Below are positions 46,495 to 57,756 of a DNA stretch of 64,000 bases, piece after piece. A model generated the notes under the pieces. That model was not told the origin of the DNA and searched no databases. It saw nothing but the letters and a program-made list of their open reading frames with translations. Made by a program: the position numbers and the translations under genes. Origin of the DNA: Talinum fruticosum (lineage: Eukaryota; Streptophyta; Magnoliopsida; Caryophyllales; Talinaceae). Position 1 is the first letter of the stretch. The number at the start of each line of letters is the position of its first letter. The stretch is taken from assembly GCA_021018815.1 (NCBI GenBank), contig JAITYX010000127.1, positions 868,001 to 932,000 on the forward strand, given 5' to 3'.

Positions 46495-48993
46495 CTAATC
46501 TTCGTCATCGGACGCATCACCGAAGATATAAATCCTGAATTTCTCCAAGATGGAGGTGGAAAATGAACCATCTCCACCACCGTGCGAAGAGCTAGTCCCA
46601 TGGTCTCAAGATTGAGAAGCTCCATAAGAAGGCCACTATAATACGCTCGGTGGAAGTCAATTGGGTTCCCATGACGATCAAGTGCTTGAAGAGGCGAAAT
46701 ATCCATGCATTCTTCGGAAAAGCTAGGCCCTGCACCGGAAGAACTAGGCCCGGAAGTGCTAGCCCCCGCTTTAGAAGCGCTTCAATGATGTGCACATCGT
46801 GAAGAACACCGAGAGGTACCAGCTCTAAATGTATCACCAAAGGGTGCTTGTTGGCTAGATGAATGCGTTTGAACTCCATAGCCACCAAGGAGACCTCCTG
46901 ATGAAGACGTTCTAGATCAATGTCTCTACAAAAACAAAGAGCAATTAGTATTTCTACTAAAAGCTCAACAAAGTTAGCATTTACACTAACTAAGACTCAC
47001 CTAGATAGTTTGAAAAGTCCTCCCAGTGAATAAGACTCGAATACCCCTAAGAGCGGATTGAAATCGACGGACATGGTCCGAGATTGCTTCCGATCATACT
47101 AGAAGATTTAATAGTGTTAGTAACTTTTGGCATGCAACTAAAAATAAAGAGCATAAAACTCTTACCTCTTGCCAGTTTCTAGGGAAGGCATGCCCCACAC
47201 ACTCCTCTTCCGAAAGTTTGAGAATTCTTATATAACGAGGAGATTCCCGGGTTGAGAAACATCCATATCGAGAATTGGAATGTGGATATCCTCCGGAAGA
47301 AGCTACGAAAAAAGAAGTTAATTTCCATACAAGAAATTCAACTACACAAAAAGAAAGAGATGAAGGCTCACCAGTTGGATCATAATCCATCCCAAATGAT
47401 ATGCATAAGATGTATAAAAATTTAGAAACTGGGTATAGGGATACACGGTGATTGCTTCCTCCTACTCTTGTTGAGAAAGAGAGTGGAAGTAGAACATGGT
47501 CCGAGGGGATTGTAAGGAACGAACGGAGGCCATGTGTTTGAGCGGATTTGAGGCATAAGTCTCTCGTCAAGGTACCAGCAAAACCCAAAAGGATCCTCAA
47601 ACAAGATCCTCCTTTCACTCAACCCTCGTGCAATGTCCACATTTGAAGGGAGTAAAGTTGGGCCCAAGGATGGAAATTGGCCTACACACACAGGATTTAT
47701 AAGGAGACAAGTAAGCAAAAACAATCAAGCGTAAAAATTGGGTGGTCAAACGCCCAGCTGCGGTACGCGCCGACTACCACGGCTGTGCCCATCGTCCCAC
47801 CACAGTCCATGGGCAACAACGGTGAAATGGGCGAGTGAAGAAATTTTTTGGGCATATTTTAAGGAAAATTTAAGAGCTTAAAAGTGATATACTGAAGCCA
47901 CGCAGATTAAGAATGAATAGTAAGAAGCCTATGTTATGGGCTTTGGATTGTTGAAGATAGATTTTTGCCCATGATACGGAGGCTGGAAATCCAGGATGAT
48001 TTGTTGAACCGGATGAAAGGCGCGGCAAATATTCATACAACCACGGCCACAATTTTTACAAAACAAATGAGATTTTTATCCACACAAGATAAGAATATAT
48101 CGAAATAAGTGAAGAAATAGAGCATACCTCAATGATCTTCCACAAGCCACATAATAGAAGATAGTTTGTTAAGTCCTTCTCGGGCTTAGTATGTCTCACA
48201 CCGGCACAAAGAACCCTTATACGACAAGTATATGCGCATGCACCCAAGTTAAGCTCTTTAATCCTATCAAGGTCTGCTAAGTTCACCAAATAGTGAACAT
48301 GAACCTACGATGTTTGGTCAAAAAAATGTATCGTTCTAAATAAGAGAACAAGAGCAATGCGGACTTGCTATTGAGGAGTGTGTCGAGCCCAAAACCCAAC
48401 ATTCTCAAAAGCCTAAAAAGAGTGGTGTATTTGAAGCAATTGTACTGAGGAAATCTATTAGCCATGGGACAGAAGAGGTGATGTAGATAGTCAAGATCTT
48501 TATACAAGGTCCGATCATAAACTAGAGGCTCCCCAAAGAATACCAAACCTAATAAAACAGCAAAATCAAAAGGCGTAATAGTAATTTCCCGAAAAGAAGA
48601 TGGAAGGTGTTAGTAGTATCCCAAAAGTGCTCACTAATAGCCTTAATGGGATCCCACTTTTCTTGTCGCACAAAAGACTTAAAGCGGTAAAGACAAAACC
48701 AAACCCAATATTATTCATGACATCTTCGAAAGGGTAGCTCCTCTTTCTACATGTTTCCATGAACTTGGGTATAGCACCGCTTACTTCGAATTGAGCATAT
48801 CTGCAAGACAAAAATCCAACAAGGATTTTAGTAGAGGTATTACTCTAAGTGAGTAAATAAAGAAGTTTCAGCCAACAAGTTTACCGATAGAGTTATGTCA
48901 AGTGAAGACACGTGATTCTCGTTCTAAGAAGTTGTTACAAAACAACTTCTTAGCTCGAGTTCTTCCAATTAGATGAGCTTTTCTTCTAGACAT
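46495..48993 (-). pseudogene. PMD gene, antisense accessory gene of Tat copy 2
   Basis: ATG at 48993 (MSRRKAHLIGR); stop at 46495-46497 after an IFGDASDDED-type tail shared with copy 1. Exon 2 carries FEDVMNNIGFGFVFTALSLL, FWDTTNTFHLLF with the Trp intact, a TITPFDFAVLLGL-type block in a shifted frame, YKDLDYLHHLFCPM, NLADLDRIKELN and WPWLYEYLPRLS, a PMD-like series. Introns fit the same places as in copy 1 (a donor GTATGC after ...WKIIE, and GTGAGCC after DYDPT), but one acceptor AG is lost before WPWLYEY. Later exons are Pro-rich. It is antisense to the Tat pol and upstream of the DUF7745-like gene on the same strand. A frameshift in the core makes it a pseudogene. Confidence 0.68.
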
Positions 48994-49759
48994 GTTTGGA
49001 AAGATGTCTTGAAAACCAACTAGTTTTCTCATAGAGCAAAGCAAGAACACAACAAGAGTAAAACAAAAGCACGCAAGAGAAGAATAAATGAAGTGTGCAA
49101 AATGAACAAACTAAGCTCCCCTTTTGTAGACCCATTTGGCCAAGGAAAGCCAAGCATGTAAGACAAAAGTCAAAAAAGCAAGAGGAGACCAGGGGAATTC
49201 AGCAGCACACGGAGGGGCCAGGCCCGCCAAAGGCTACCCGGTGCTCGCCATAAGGCGAGGTGGCCTCGCATCGGCGACATTATTTTAATCTAGCTGGTGG
49301 CGTAACTTGAGAAGTTCCATCGAGTCCGGCAATTGGCTTCTTGGCACCATGTGCATGCAAGTGGATGCTTGGACCCACAATATCAACTTTTCTAGATCAA
49401 TTTTAAGTATTCTCTCGACTGAATTATTCAGGTAAAACACTCAACTTTTGTCAATATGATTATCCATAAACGAGCACGTTAATACAATAGATTATTAGGC
49501 CAAGCTTTAGATCAAAAGATAAACAAAGTATCAGCATAAAAATTCACCAAGTTTTAGGCTCGATCAAGCTAAGCTTAGGATCCTATTACCATACTTTAGA
49601 ATGCATGCATGGCAATGAAGTTCAGCCCCTGTCTCGGAGTTCAAGTTCGACAGACAACCAATTCCAAACACTACACAACAATCGGTGCTCAAACTAATCT
49701 ATGAAAACGAAATAAGTATCCTTTAGTGTTTACTTTGACCCTTCATCTTTCAAACTCGG
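48994..49759 (-). promoter_or_regulatory. Upstream region of the antisense PMD gene
   Basis: The first 120 bp upstream of the PMD start are conserved between the two Tat copies (11410-11527 versus 48994-49115), including TTGCACACTTCATTTA and a TTCTTGCTTTGCTC stretch, so they probably act as leader or promoter. The rest to the polypurine tract has no gene. Confidence 0.4.
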
Positions 49760-49774
49760 TCAAAGTGGGGGCTA
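49760..49774 (+). other. Polypurine tract of Tat copy 2
   Basis: TCAAAGTGGGGGCTA lies just before the LTR start TGTAGACACC at 49777. Confidence 0.8.
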
Positions 49775-49776
49775 AT

Positions 49777-51768
49777 TGTAGACACCTAAAACGTGTCGTC
49801 CTTTATCTCTTTTATTTACGTATTTTATATTGTTGGCCCATTGATGAAATCCCGAGTCCTATTTGAGGATTTGGATCACAAACAATATTTGATTGGTGCG
49901 ACGAAAGCTAGTCAACTATAAAAAACCCCTTAGAACCAAATAAATAGCCTCTTCCCTTCGGTCGGTCCAAAAATCCCTTTTCTTTCGGACTGTCCAAGCC
50001 CGGGTCAAAACTCAAGAGACAATGAAAATCCGATGTCTGCGTATAGGGAGATTCTAGGCTCAAAACATCTCGCTTTACCTACGTCCAACCCGAAACAGAG
50101 TCGAAGACATCAAAATGATGTTCGACACCGTGTTTCATGATCATAAGCATCAAAAGTCGCCCGTAGCTCCAAGACAGTCCGCTAAGACATGGAGCTTCCT
50201 CCTTCAAAATTACGTCATGACCGACGCCCCCACCTAGTTTATTTCTCCTTGAAATGTCGCTTTTGCCTAAGAATCCCGTTATAGCACGGAAGAAGCCCAA
50301 GACCCCAAAATGGCATCATATGGCTGGCGCCTCAACCACGAGGGACTGATTCTATCTTGTTCTATCCCTTTATTTTTGGCCCGGCTTTACAACCGATTTT
50401 GGTTTAGTTTAGATGGTCGGTTGAATTGAAACCCTAGATCATTTTGTGACCTAGCCTCTACCTATAAATAGAGAGCTTATGCTCTCATTTCTAAGAACAA
50501 CTTATTCTTTAAAGTTATGCTGATGAAACCCGACTAAGAGCCACTCAATACTCCTTTTCGTATTCTCATCTCTTGGTTTCTTTTCAGCCTATTCCTATTG
50601 TACTCCCCATTCCTACTACATCCGAACCCAAAAACTCCATCATTCATCTTTTTAACTACTCATCTCCTCAAGAATTCACAAAAAACCCCTTCCCCATTCA
50701 CCACTATCGCATCACCGGATCAAAATTCGAGATCTAGATCAACATGTGGGACAACATGAGGGCGCCAATTTGGCCTTCACAACGGTTATTTATTTTTATG
50801 TTTTTATTGGTTTCCGTATTATGGAGAAAGAGTTTTATTGCTTTTATTTCCTCCTGCCCGATGTAATCCTTTTCGTTTTTGCTTTCTTTTCTTTCCGCTT
50901 TTACATTCTCTATCGCTATCCATATTTGCCTTTACCACATTCACTATTATGTTTTGGGTTCTTTTAATTCCGTATCGTATGATGTTTGCTTGTGTTTAAT
51001 ATGTTATTCAGATTCACTACTCAAACTAGTAATTATCGTTGTTTCACGGGTGGAACGGAAGGGCTTTCCCTACGTTTTATACCCTCGCCCCGACTCCGAT
51101 TCTCGGTTCTAGACCGATGGATTTACTTTTTTAGCCTCTTTCAAGCATAGTTTTCTCATACTAAGATTGAAAGAGCATTTATTTATTTTATTTGTTGTTT
51201 TGTTACTTTTTCATTCCCAAAAAACTAACTGGCAAGTCCTATTTTAGATTTATTTTTATCAAATTAATTCCTAGTTTTTCCGATCGAATGATTAAAAAAA
51301 GAGTTTTCTAGACCTGCCAACAGGCCAAAGGCGGAGGCTGATCACCTCAACCGTGGCCCCTGCTAGCGTCGCCGACCGCTAGGTGTTGGCCGAAGACAAT
51401 GTCGAGTGGTGAGCAGGTGAGGCTTGGGTCCAAACCGGTGTTTTCACGCCGGTTTATCCTTGAAGACTCACGGCATATTCGGAAATCCTAACTATCTTTA
51501 TTTTTTCAATTAAGAAATAATATCCCGAGATTTCGAAAATAATTTCCAAAATAAAATAATTAATAAAACCACAACTCAATCTGATTTACTTCATTTTAAC
51601 TTGATTTAATAAAATTCAGAAAATCTAAATAAAAGGTTCATCCCCACTTTCGAAATTCATCTTCAAAACCCTAAATTCATCTTCATCTTCAAGCAGAAAA
51701 ATTTAAAACCTACCAATTCGTAGGGAAGCTCGGGCGCTTCCTCGTGGCGGCAGGTCGTGGTTCCTACG
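49777..51768 (+). mobile_element. 3' LTR of Tat copy 2
   Basis: It starts TGTAGACACC and ends GGTTCCTACG, an inverted TGTAG/CTACA with the last A changed to G. The length is 1992 bp. A TATAAATA box lies at 50463-50470, followed by leader-like sequence. The last 0.45 kb matches the partial LTR of copy 1 at 18613-19090 on the opposite strand. Confidence 0.85.
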
Positions 51769-54400
51769 AGTGTAATATTATATTATCTTTATACTTATAT
51801 TGTATGAACAATAAGTTGTTTCGATAGTTGCCTTAGTAAGTCTATGATGAGACTTCATAGAGTTGAAAAATAAAATGCCCCGATTTTATACGGAAGCCTT
51901 AAAATCAAATCTTGAGTGTCAAGATTAACATTTGGTATGTTAATCTAGCAGCTAAAGTTAGTTTTTTCATTAAACTAGACTTTGGATTCACATTGCATAG
52001 AAGAGTGACATGCCCAGACTAAGTGGGAGTTATGTCTGTGACATATATATCACATTGCGTGTGTTTTTATCGAACTATTAGAGGAGTGACAATGGCATCC
52101 CTTCTTTGTCACCGTGTCATCCTTGTGGACTTGTATCTAAAGACTACGAAACCTTTTGAATTAGAACTATGGTATAAAGTCAAAGTTTTAGTGTTACTAC
52201 TTTAATGTTATTTCCAAGGGCCAAGATGTTTGCGATTCATCGGATCACTTTAGGCAAGCAGTTGAACCAAGATGTAATATCATGAGTTTCTAAATAAGAA
52301 TTTTTTCCATCTTCATCATATCAACCCGGGTGATTATATTTGGAATATAATCATAATGATATATCATATAAGCATAAAGGGACATTGTATGCCTTAGATG
52401 ATGTTTGGACAAATTGGGGTGTCGTTTTATGTGACAAGTGTTGTGCTAGTTAGATGGTATCTTAATATAACACTATTGGTTACTTATTGTCGCACGTCTC
52501 ATTCCTAGTGTGAAACGTGTAGAGATATGTTTACATAGAGAGAAGTATAAACTATAGTCCGTGTGGCTGAGTGTGAGTTGTTGATTGGCCTTTGTGTAGC
52601 GACCACAAAAACCTTCAATGACATTGATTCTGGGAATTCAATTTCAAAGGAGTTAATTTAGTAATTAAATTATTCTCTATTTAAATGAGAATTGCTTATA
52701 ACTCTATCGGATAGATCTAAGTAAGTTGCATTTCTAGAAAATAATACACTCGTTCTCTCTATTCTCTCTCACGTTTAGACCAACCATCAAATGGGGTCTT
52801 TGGGTTTGATTCGTGACTATTTTCGGTGACTCTAGTAGCTGCCACGTATACTATACCGGGTAATGCCGGTAAATTCGGGATTTGAGAGTACAACCGGATC
52901 GGCATGTCCGTGACATGGAAAATCGCTCGTGGACTACCAAACATCAATTGATCCGATCGTTTCGACACTATGGTTCGTCCTTATTTCCTCAAAAAAAAAA
53001 ATTAAATGTAAACACCAAAAAAATTTTAAATAAATTTTGTTTTCCCCATTTTATTTGATCATGATATATGATGTTTATTGTTACCGACTATCATTAAAGG
53101 GACGTGGTCGTTCGAAAATTAAGGGCATCTGTTGCTGCAAGAAGCAAACCCAATAATAAAAGCAGGAATCGATCAAATATATAGTTAAATGAAAAATTCA
53201 TTATAAACGAAAATATTCCATTAACAATGGGGAGAGCATAAGCGGCATACCGGAAAGAAACAACATGAATATGCAAGTATTCTGAGATATAATTTGACTT
53301 AACTCGTAGCAAGCAAATGTAATTTGTTTTATGATGCTTGATATATGGTGCCGTATGGCACGGTATAAAAGAACATTAACTATAATTTTTTATTTTTTAA
53401 TATAAATAAATAAATAAAAATTGAATTAGTGTTTTTTTAGGGAAAAATTGTAGTGTTTAGATGAATATTTTCAGCAGAAACCCCTAAAAAATGAGAAAAA
53501 TAATGGGTCCTATCCACACTGTTGAAAATGAACATCAAATATTATGGTAATTAATATAGCTTATATGTTGCCCTTAGAACACAATATAACATTTTTGTTT
53601 TCTTTATCACAAAAAATTGAATAATTTTTTGTTTGATAGACAAAAAAATGAATTAGTTCAATATAAACATCATAAAAAAATGGACATAATAGAAATAAAA
53701 AAATAAAAAATCTCATCTTTACCACAAAATAATAATAAAAAAGATCCTTAAAAACTATAATATTAATGATAATTGTTTATTTAAAGACAACCTCGTTAGG
53801 ACATATATTGTTGGTATAAGTAATTGAAAAACTTGTAATAGTTATCGCTATACAATAATTATCATAGTTGAATGAATGATACATATATGTGTCTATATAC
53901 TATGCCCTGCCTATTTTATTTTTTTATTTTTAATTAAATAATGTCCTTTTAATTTATAAAAAATAACAAAGTTGAAGGTTTCAAAAACAAAAGAAACAAA
54001 GAAGCACTTTCTCCACTTCTACTCTCTGTAACCCCTACCATGCCCTCCATTGTTGCCAGCCTCTCGTTTTTTTTTCTCAGTCAATCTCCCAACCTCCATT
54101 GGTACGGGCATCCTCTCCGTATTCTCTGGTGAACTGTTGACATATTCGAACCCAAAACCCTCTCTCGTCTTCCACTATGTCTGTGTCCCTTCGTAGCCTT
54201 TTTCATCGCCGACGAAATCCATAGTTGTCGGAAAGATGAAGGGAGAGTTATGAAGAGAGATAGGGAGGGAAGGAGGGAGGGCGATGGGGTAGAAATGTTG
54301 CCAGAACAATTACTCTAAGAACACCAAAAACTAGTGACTTGCCGATTTCAATGGTGTCGATAGATAGAATTGTGCAGGGTTTGAATGTTGTTAGAACTTA
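51769..54400. other. Unclassified AT-rich region, possible old copia LTR
   Basis: Around 52019 the string ACTAAGTGGGAGTTATGTC resembles a copia polypurine tract and LTR start. Sequence near 52750-52990 ends in ATTGATCCGATCG...ATGGTTCGTCC, like the leader end of some copia LTRs. No pol or gag flanks it, so this may be a solo LTR. From 53000 to 54400 the DNA is AT-rich with no recognisable gene. Confidence 0.3.
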
Positions 54401-54606
54401 GGCCCTGTTTGGTATGCAAAAGTGGAATGGAATGGAATCAAGAAATGATACCTGAGGGTTAGGTGTGGAACTTGAATATTTTCTTCAAGTGTTTGGTAGA
54501 GAATAGGAATGGAATCAAGTTCCAGTTCTTGTTGTTTGGTTGTTAACCATGGGATGAAATTAAAATTAAAATTATTTTATATCGTTGTAAATTATTATTG
54601 TTGTTG

Positions 54607-54608
<2 letters not shown>

Positions 54609-54655
<47 letters not shown>
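54609..54655. repeat. (ATT)n microsatellite
   Basis: About 15 ATT units near the left arm of the inverted-repeat element. Confidence 0.95.
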
Positions 54656-54852
54656 CATCATCATTTGATTCAATAAAAGTTGAAGCTCGTTAGCATATTT
54701 GTTGATAATTGACTCTTATATTTATTTAATTTTTTTAATTAACTATCTTGTAATTTTTTCAATAATTAAAAAATTTTATTTATAATTTTTAGTAAATCTA
54801 TTTTCAAACTATAATGTTCTATCAAACAATATAAAAAAATTTATATATATGA

Positions 54853-54856
54853 AATA

Positions 54857-54931
<75 letters not shown>

Positions 54932-55005
54932 CAAAAAAACCCAAACCTAATAGCAAAAATAATAACAATAATAACAACAACAATAACAACAACAAGAACA
55001 ACAAG

Positions 55006-55040
<35 letters not shown>

Positions 55041-55107
55041 GAACAACAACAAAAACAAGAACAAGAACAAGAACAATAATAATAATAACAACAACAACAA
55101 CAACAAC

Positions 55108-55148
<41 letters not shown>

Positions 55149-55162
55149 TAATAATAATAATA

Positions 55163-55204
<42 letters not shown>

Positions 55205-55222
55205 ATTATAATAATAATAATA
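54853..55222. repeat. Compound AAT/AAC microsatellite, about 370 bp
   Basis: Runs of AAT, AAC and AAG-containing triplets, then AAT turning into ATT at about 55165, so that the last part is self-complementary and can fold. The long Leu/Ile/Tyr-only frames across it are artefacts of the repeat. Confidence 0.95.
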
Positions 55223-55788
55223 CAGACAAATAGGCTAATTTTTCTTTTTTTAATAATTATAAACCGATCCCCGAGGGATTGATAACCGATCCCCCTCCTA
55301 TTTGGGGGATTCAAGTTCCCTTGTTTTGAGGGGAACTTGAAACCTGTAAATTTCAAGTTCCACCTTCAAAATACCCAACCGGACAACTAAAAAGGAACTT
55401 GAAACCACAAGAATCAAGTTCCATTCCAGCTTTGCACAACCAAACAACTAAACAGGTGGGCTCGGTTGCGAAGAGGTACGTAGTAGTTGAGAGAGTGGTG
55501 GAATATTAGGGCGACTAGTCGAGACCTTCTCGAGTCATCGACAATAGTGTCTCGACTCACTCAGCTCCACCGATACACGCCTCATGAACAAAGGAGAATA
55601 GAACAATAATTAGGAAGGTTGATTAATTTATATTTGATGATACAAATATAAAAAAATAAGTCTATTACCAAATAATCCCCAATCTAAACCTCACTTCTAA
55701 TATGAAATTTAGAGTAAATAATGCGGAAGCAATTTGGATAATAAACAATATAAAGAACTTAATGGAAATAGACAAACAGAGATGAGAC

Positions 55789-56400
55789 CACTATTACAAG
55801 TAATGACTTTTTATTACGAGCCTTTTACGACGGTTAAAAACAACAACAGTAGTAAAAAATGAAGTGATGACATTTTATAAATAATCGTTCTTTTATTCAC
55901 CTATTACTATGGTTCTTTGATTGAACCGTTGTAATAAGTCAATATGTTAGACTTTTTACTACAATCGTACTAATAGGTGCTCTATTACTATAGTTCATCT
56001 AAAGAACCGTAGTAAAGAGTCCGCGTGAGGACTCTAATTACACGAGCGGATCGCTGCCCACCTTCACTCTTTACTCTCTACTTTCACTCTTATTCTCGCT
56101 GTCCACTCTTGCTCTCATCTCATTGACTCTCTCATCACTGTCGTCACCGCTCTAGGGTTTCCTTGTTGTCGCTGCTTTCCACTAGATGTCGTCGTCATTC
56201 TCCTCACCTTTTGGCTTTCAATATCGCGGTCGCTATGTTGCTCCCTCTCGCCTCTTTCTTACTCTTGCCGTCATCGCTGCCAGTATGTAACTTCTCTCTT
56301 CTTCACTTATTTTTTAGTTTAATTTATTTGCAAAATTGGTTTCTTGAATGTGGACAAATGGGTTTAGGGTTTAGGGTTTAGTGCTTAGGGAAATGGATTG
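55789..56400 (+). mobile_element. CACTA end with subterminal repeats and leader-like sequence
   Basis: CACTATTACAAGTAATGAC at 55789 is a CACTA-type terminus. The next 100 bp align with the reverse of 20229-20120. Subterminal palindromes (ATTACTATGGTTCTTTGATTG with ACCGTTGTAATA; AGAACCGTAGTAAAG) follow to about 56010. From 56050 a CT-rich stretch with a short open frame (56163) looks like a 5' leader or a captured gene start. A telomere-like TTTAGGGTTTAGGGTTTAG lies at about 56362-56381. The other CACTA end is not found; copia sequence begins near 56480-56600. Confidence 0.5.
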
Positions 56401-56479
56401 CGAAGACTACCATCTTGATGTATTTCTTTTTCTTATTTTTAAATTTTTATTTTCCAACATTAAGTGTATTTTCTTTTCA

Positions 56480-56848
56480 CTTTTCTTCCCTCCTTTTAGT
56501 TGACATGCTAGGGGAGAAAAAACAAAAACTTGATGTTTGGCTTAGGGGAGTTTCTTTCCCTCCTTTTGTTGTAACTATTCTTTTATGAATGGATGTCAAT
56601 GTTTATTTTTCTTTGCTATCATCATTTTTTTTCTATCTCTGCTCTTATCATTTCGAGTTTCTTCTAGTACTTATCTTATATTCTTATAAATCTGCGTTGG
56701 CTCTAACATTTACTTTCAAGTCTTGCTTTGATTTGGAACTTCTTTATTTTCTACACAATCCGATACGGATCTTTAGCACTGGAAAGCTTAATTTGTACTA
56801 ACAAGTTCTATCTTAAGTATGGAATGCCTTCCATAAAAAAGGGGAGAT
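56480..56848 (+). mobile_element. 3' tail of another SIRE-type copia copy
   Basis: Just before the LTR at 56849 lie AAGTATGGAATGCC and the polypurine tract AAAAAAGGGGAGAT (56835-56848), as at the 3' ends of A and B. So the LTR at 56849 served as a 3' LTR for a mostly lost element to its left as well as a 5' LTR for element C. The left limit of this tail is uncertain. Confidence 0.6.
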
Positions 56849-57696
56849 TGAAGACTCGGATTTTAACTCGCATCTATTTTGTGAAAGACTCCGATATAAA
56901 CTTCTATCTCTCTTGATTTTTTATTACAAGTCATTTTGAGCTTTATAGAAACTCATATCTAAGTTTTCATCTTTATTCTATGTGACTCGAGATATCACTC
57001 GTGTTCTATATATTCTCTACTAAGGTATTCCGATCTACTCAAAATATACTTGAACCATCGCATGATCAAATAATTCTTTCTATACATTCTCGTGTAACAC
57101 TAACTATGTTTACTAACTCGGAACCGAGTCAGTCTCTACTCGAATTCGTCTAAGTTAGTTTGTTACTTAGAAGTTTATTTGATAGACCAAGTTCACTTTC
57201 CGTGCTTGAATATTGTTCTACTTGATCTTTCTAGGAATTTTTTTGAGTTGAGTTTGAATCTATTTGATATTAGACTCAGAATATTCCACTTTTTAGGCCA
57301 AAGATAATTAAGCATTTAATTATGCTAATTTAATTATTATATGTGCTAACCTTGGACCACGAGTATTCTATACTTTGAGAACCAATATTGTATTTCGAGA
57401 CTGGGAAAATTGTAATAGATTTGTTTGGGAACAAATCCGGGTAGTCATATTTATTATAATTGAGGATTCAAATAGTGGATTTGACTTGGTGCTTGGATTA
57501 GCACTGTCCGTGATTTTCTCGCCCCATGAGGGTTTCCACGTAATTCTAAGTGTATACTTTTCCGAGTCCAATCTAGACTTATAATCACTGTTTATCTTCT
57601 TCCAAGAAAAAGATTCTAAGTTTGTTAAAATTTCCTCATCACCCTGTTCGCGCCCCCTTTCAAGGGTGACTTAGACTCTCCAGGAGCAAACCTTCA
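56849..57696 (+). mobile_element. LTR shared by two copia copies (5' LTR of C)
   Basis: It runs TGAAGACTCGG to GCAAACCTTCA, 848 bp. Compared with the 1529 bp LTR of B it lacks an internal part including the TATA box. It is preceded by a polypurine tract and followed by a primer site (TGGTATAAGAGC at 57699-57710). Confidence 0.8.
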
Positions 57697-57756
57697 ATTG
57701 GTATAAGAGCTTAGCCTTTCAAGAAGGATCTAACAATCCAAAGGTCTACGGATCTT

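Larger units (their letters stand above)
28134..51768 (+). mobile_element. Tat-lineage Ty3/gypsy element, copy 2, with nested insertions
   Basis: Sense is plus. Present are pol from RT onward (28134-32820), two genes on the minus strand (33245-35300, DUF7745-like; 46495-48993, PMD), a polypurine tract (49760-49774) and the 3' LTR (49777-51768). The 5' LTR, gag and protease are lost at 28134. Inserted later were an AT-rich element (29877-31925), a small palindromic element (about 34345-34790) and the complete copia B (35598-46370). The sequences on either side of copia B join into sequence that is continuous in copy 1 around 14200, which shows one element was split. Dual RNase H and the TGTAGACACC LTR start support the Tat assignment. 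Confidence 0.82.
54401..55462. mobile_element. Inverted-repeat element with GGCCCTGTTTGG-like ends
   Basis: The left end GGCCCTGTTTGGTATGCAAA and the right end, read on the minus strand (GCCCACCTGTTTAG...TTTGGTTGTGCAAA), are similar, and both continue into TGGAATGGAA...AAGTTCC sequence. This is the look of a MITE-like or hAT/Harbinger-type element. I find no matching target duplication. Most of the interior is microsatellite. Confidence 0.5.

Noticed and set aside
50746..51112. Plus-strand frames rich in Phe, Tyr and Leu that could be membrane proteins
   Set aside because: They fall in the transcribed leader part of the Tat 3' LTR and are explained by T-rich sequence.
52759..52968. 69-residue minus-strand frame
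   Set aside because: No recognisable domain; the region looks like an old LTR leader.
54822..55356. Long minus-strand frames of Leu, Ile and Tyr
   Set aside because: They are pure read-through of the AAT/AAC microsatellite and have no protein-like composition.
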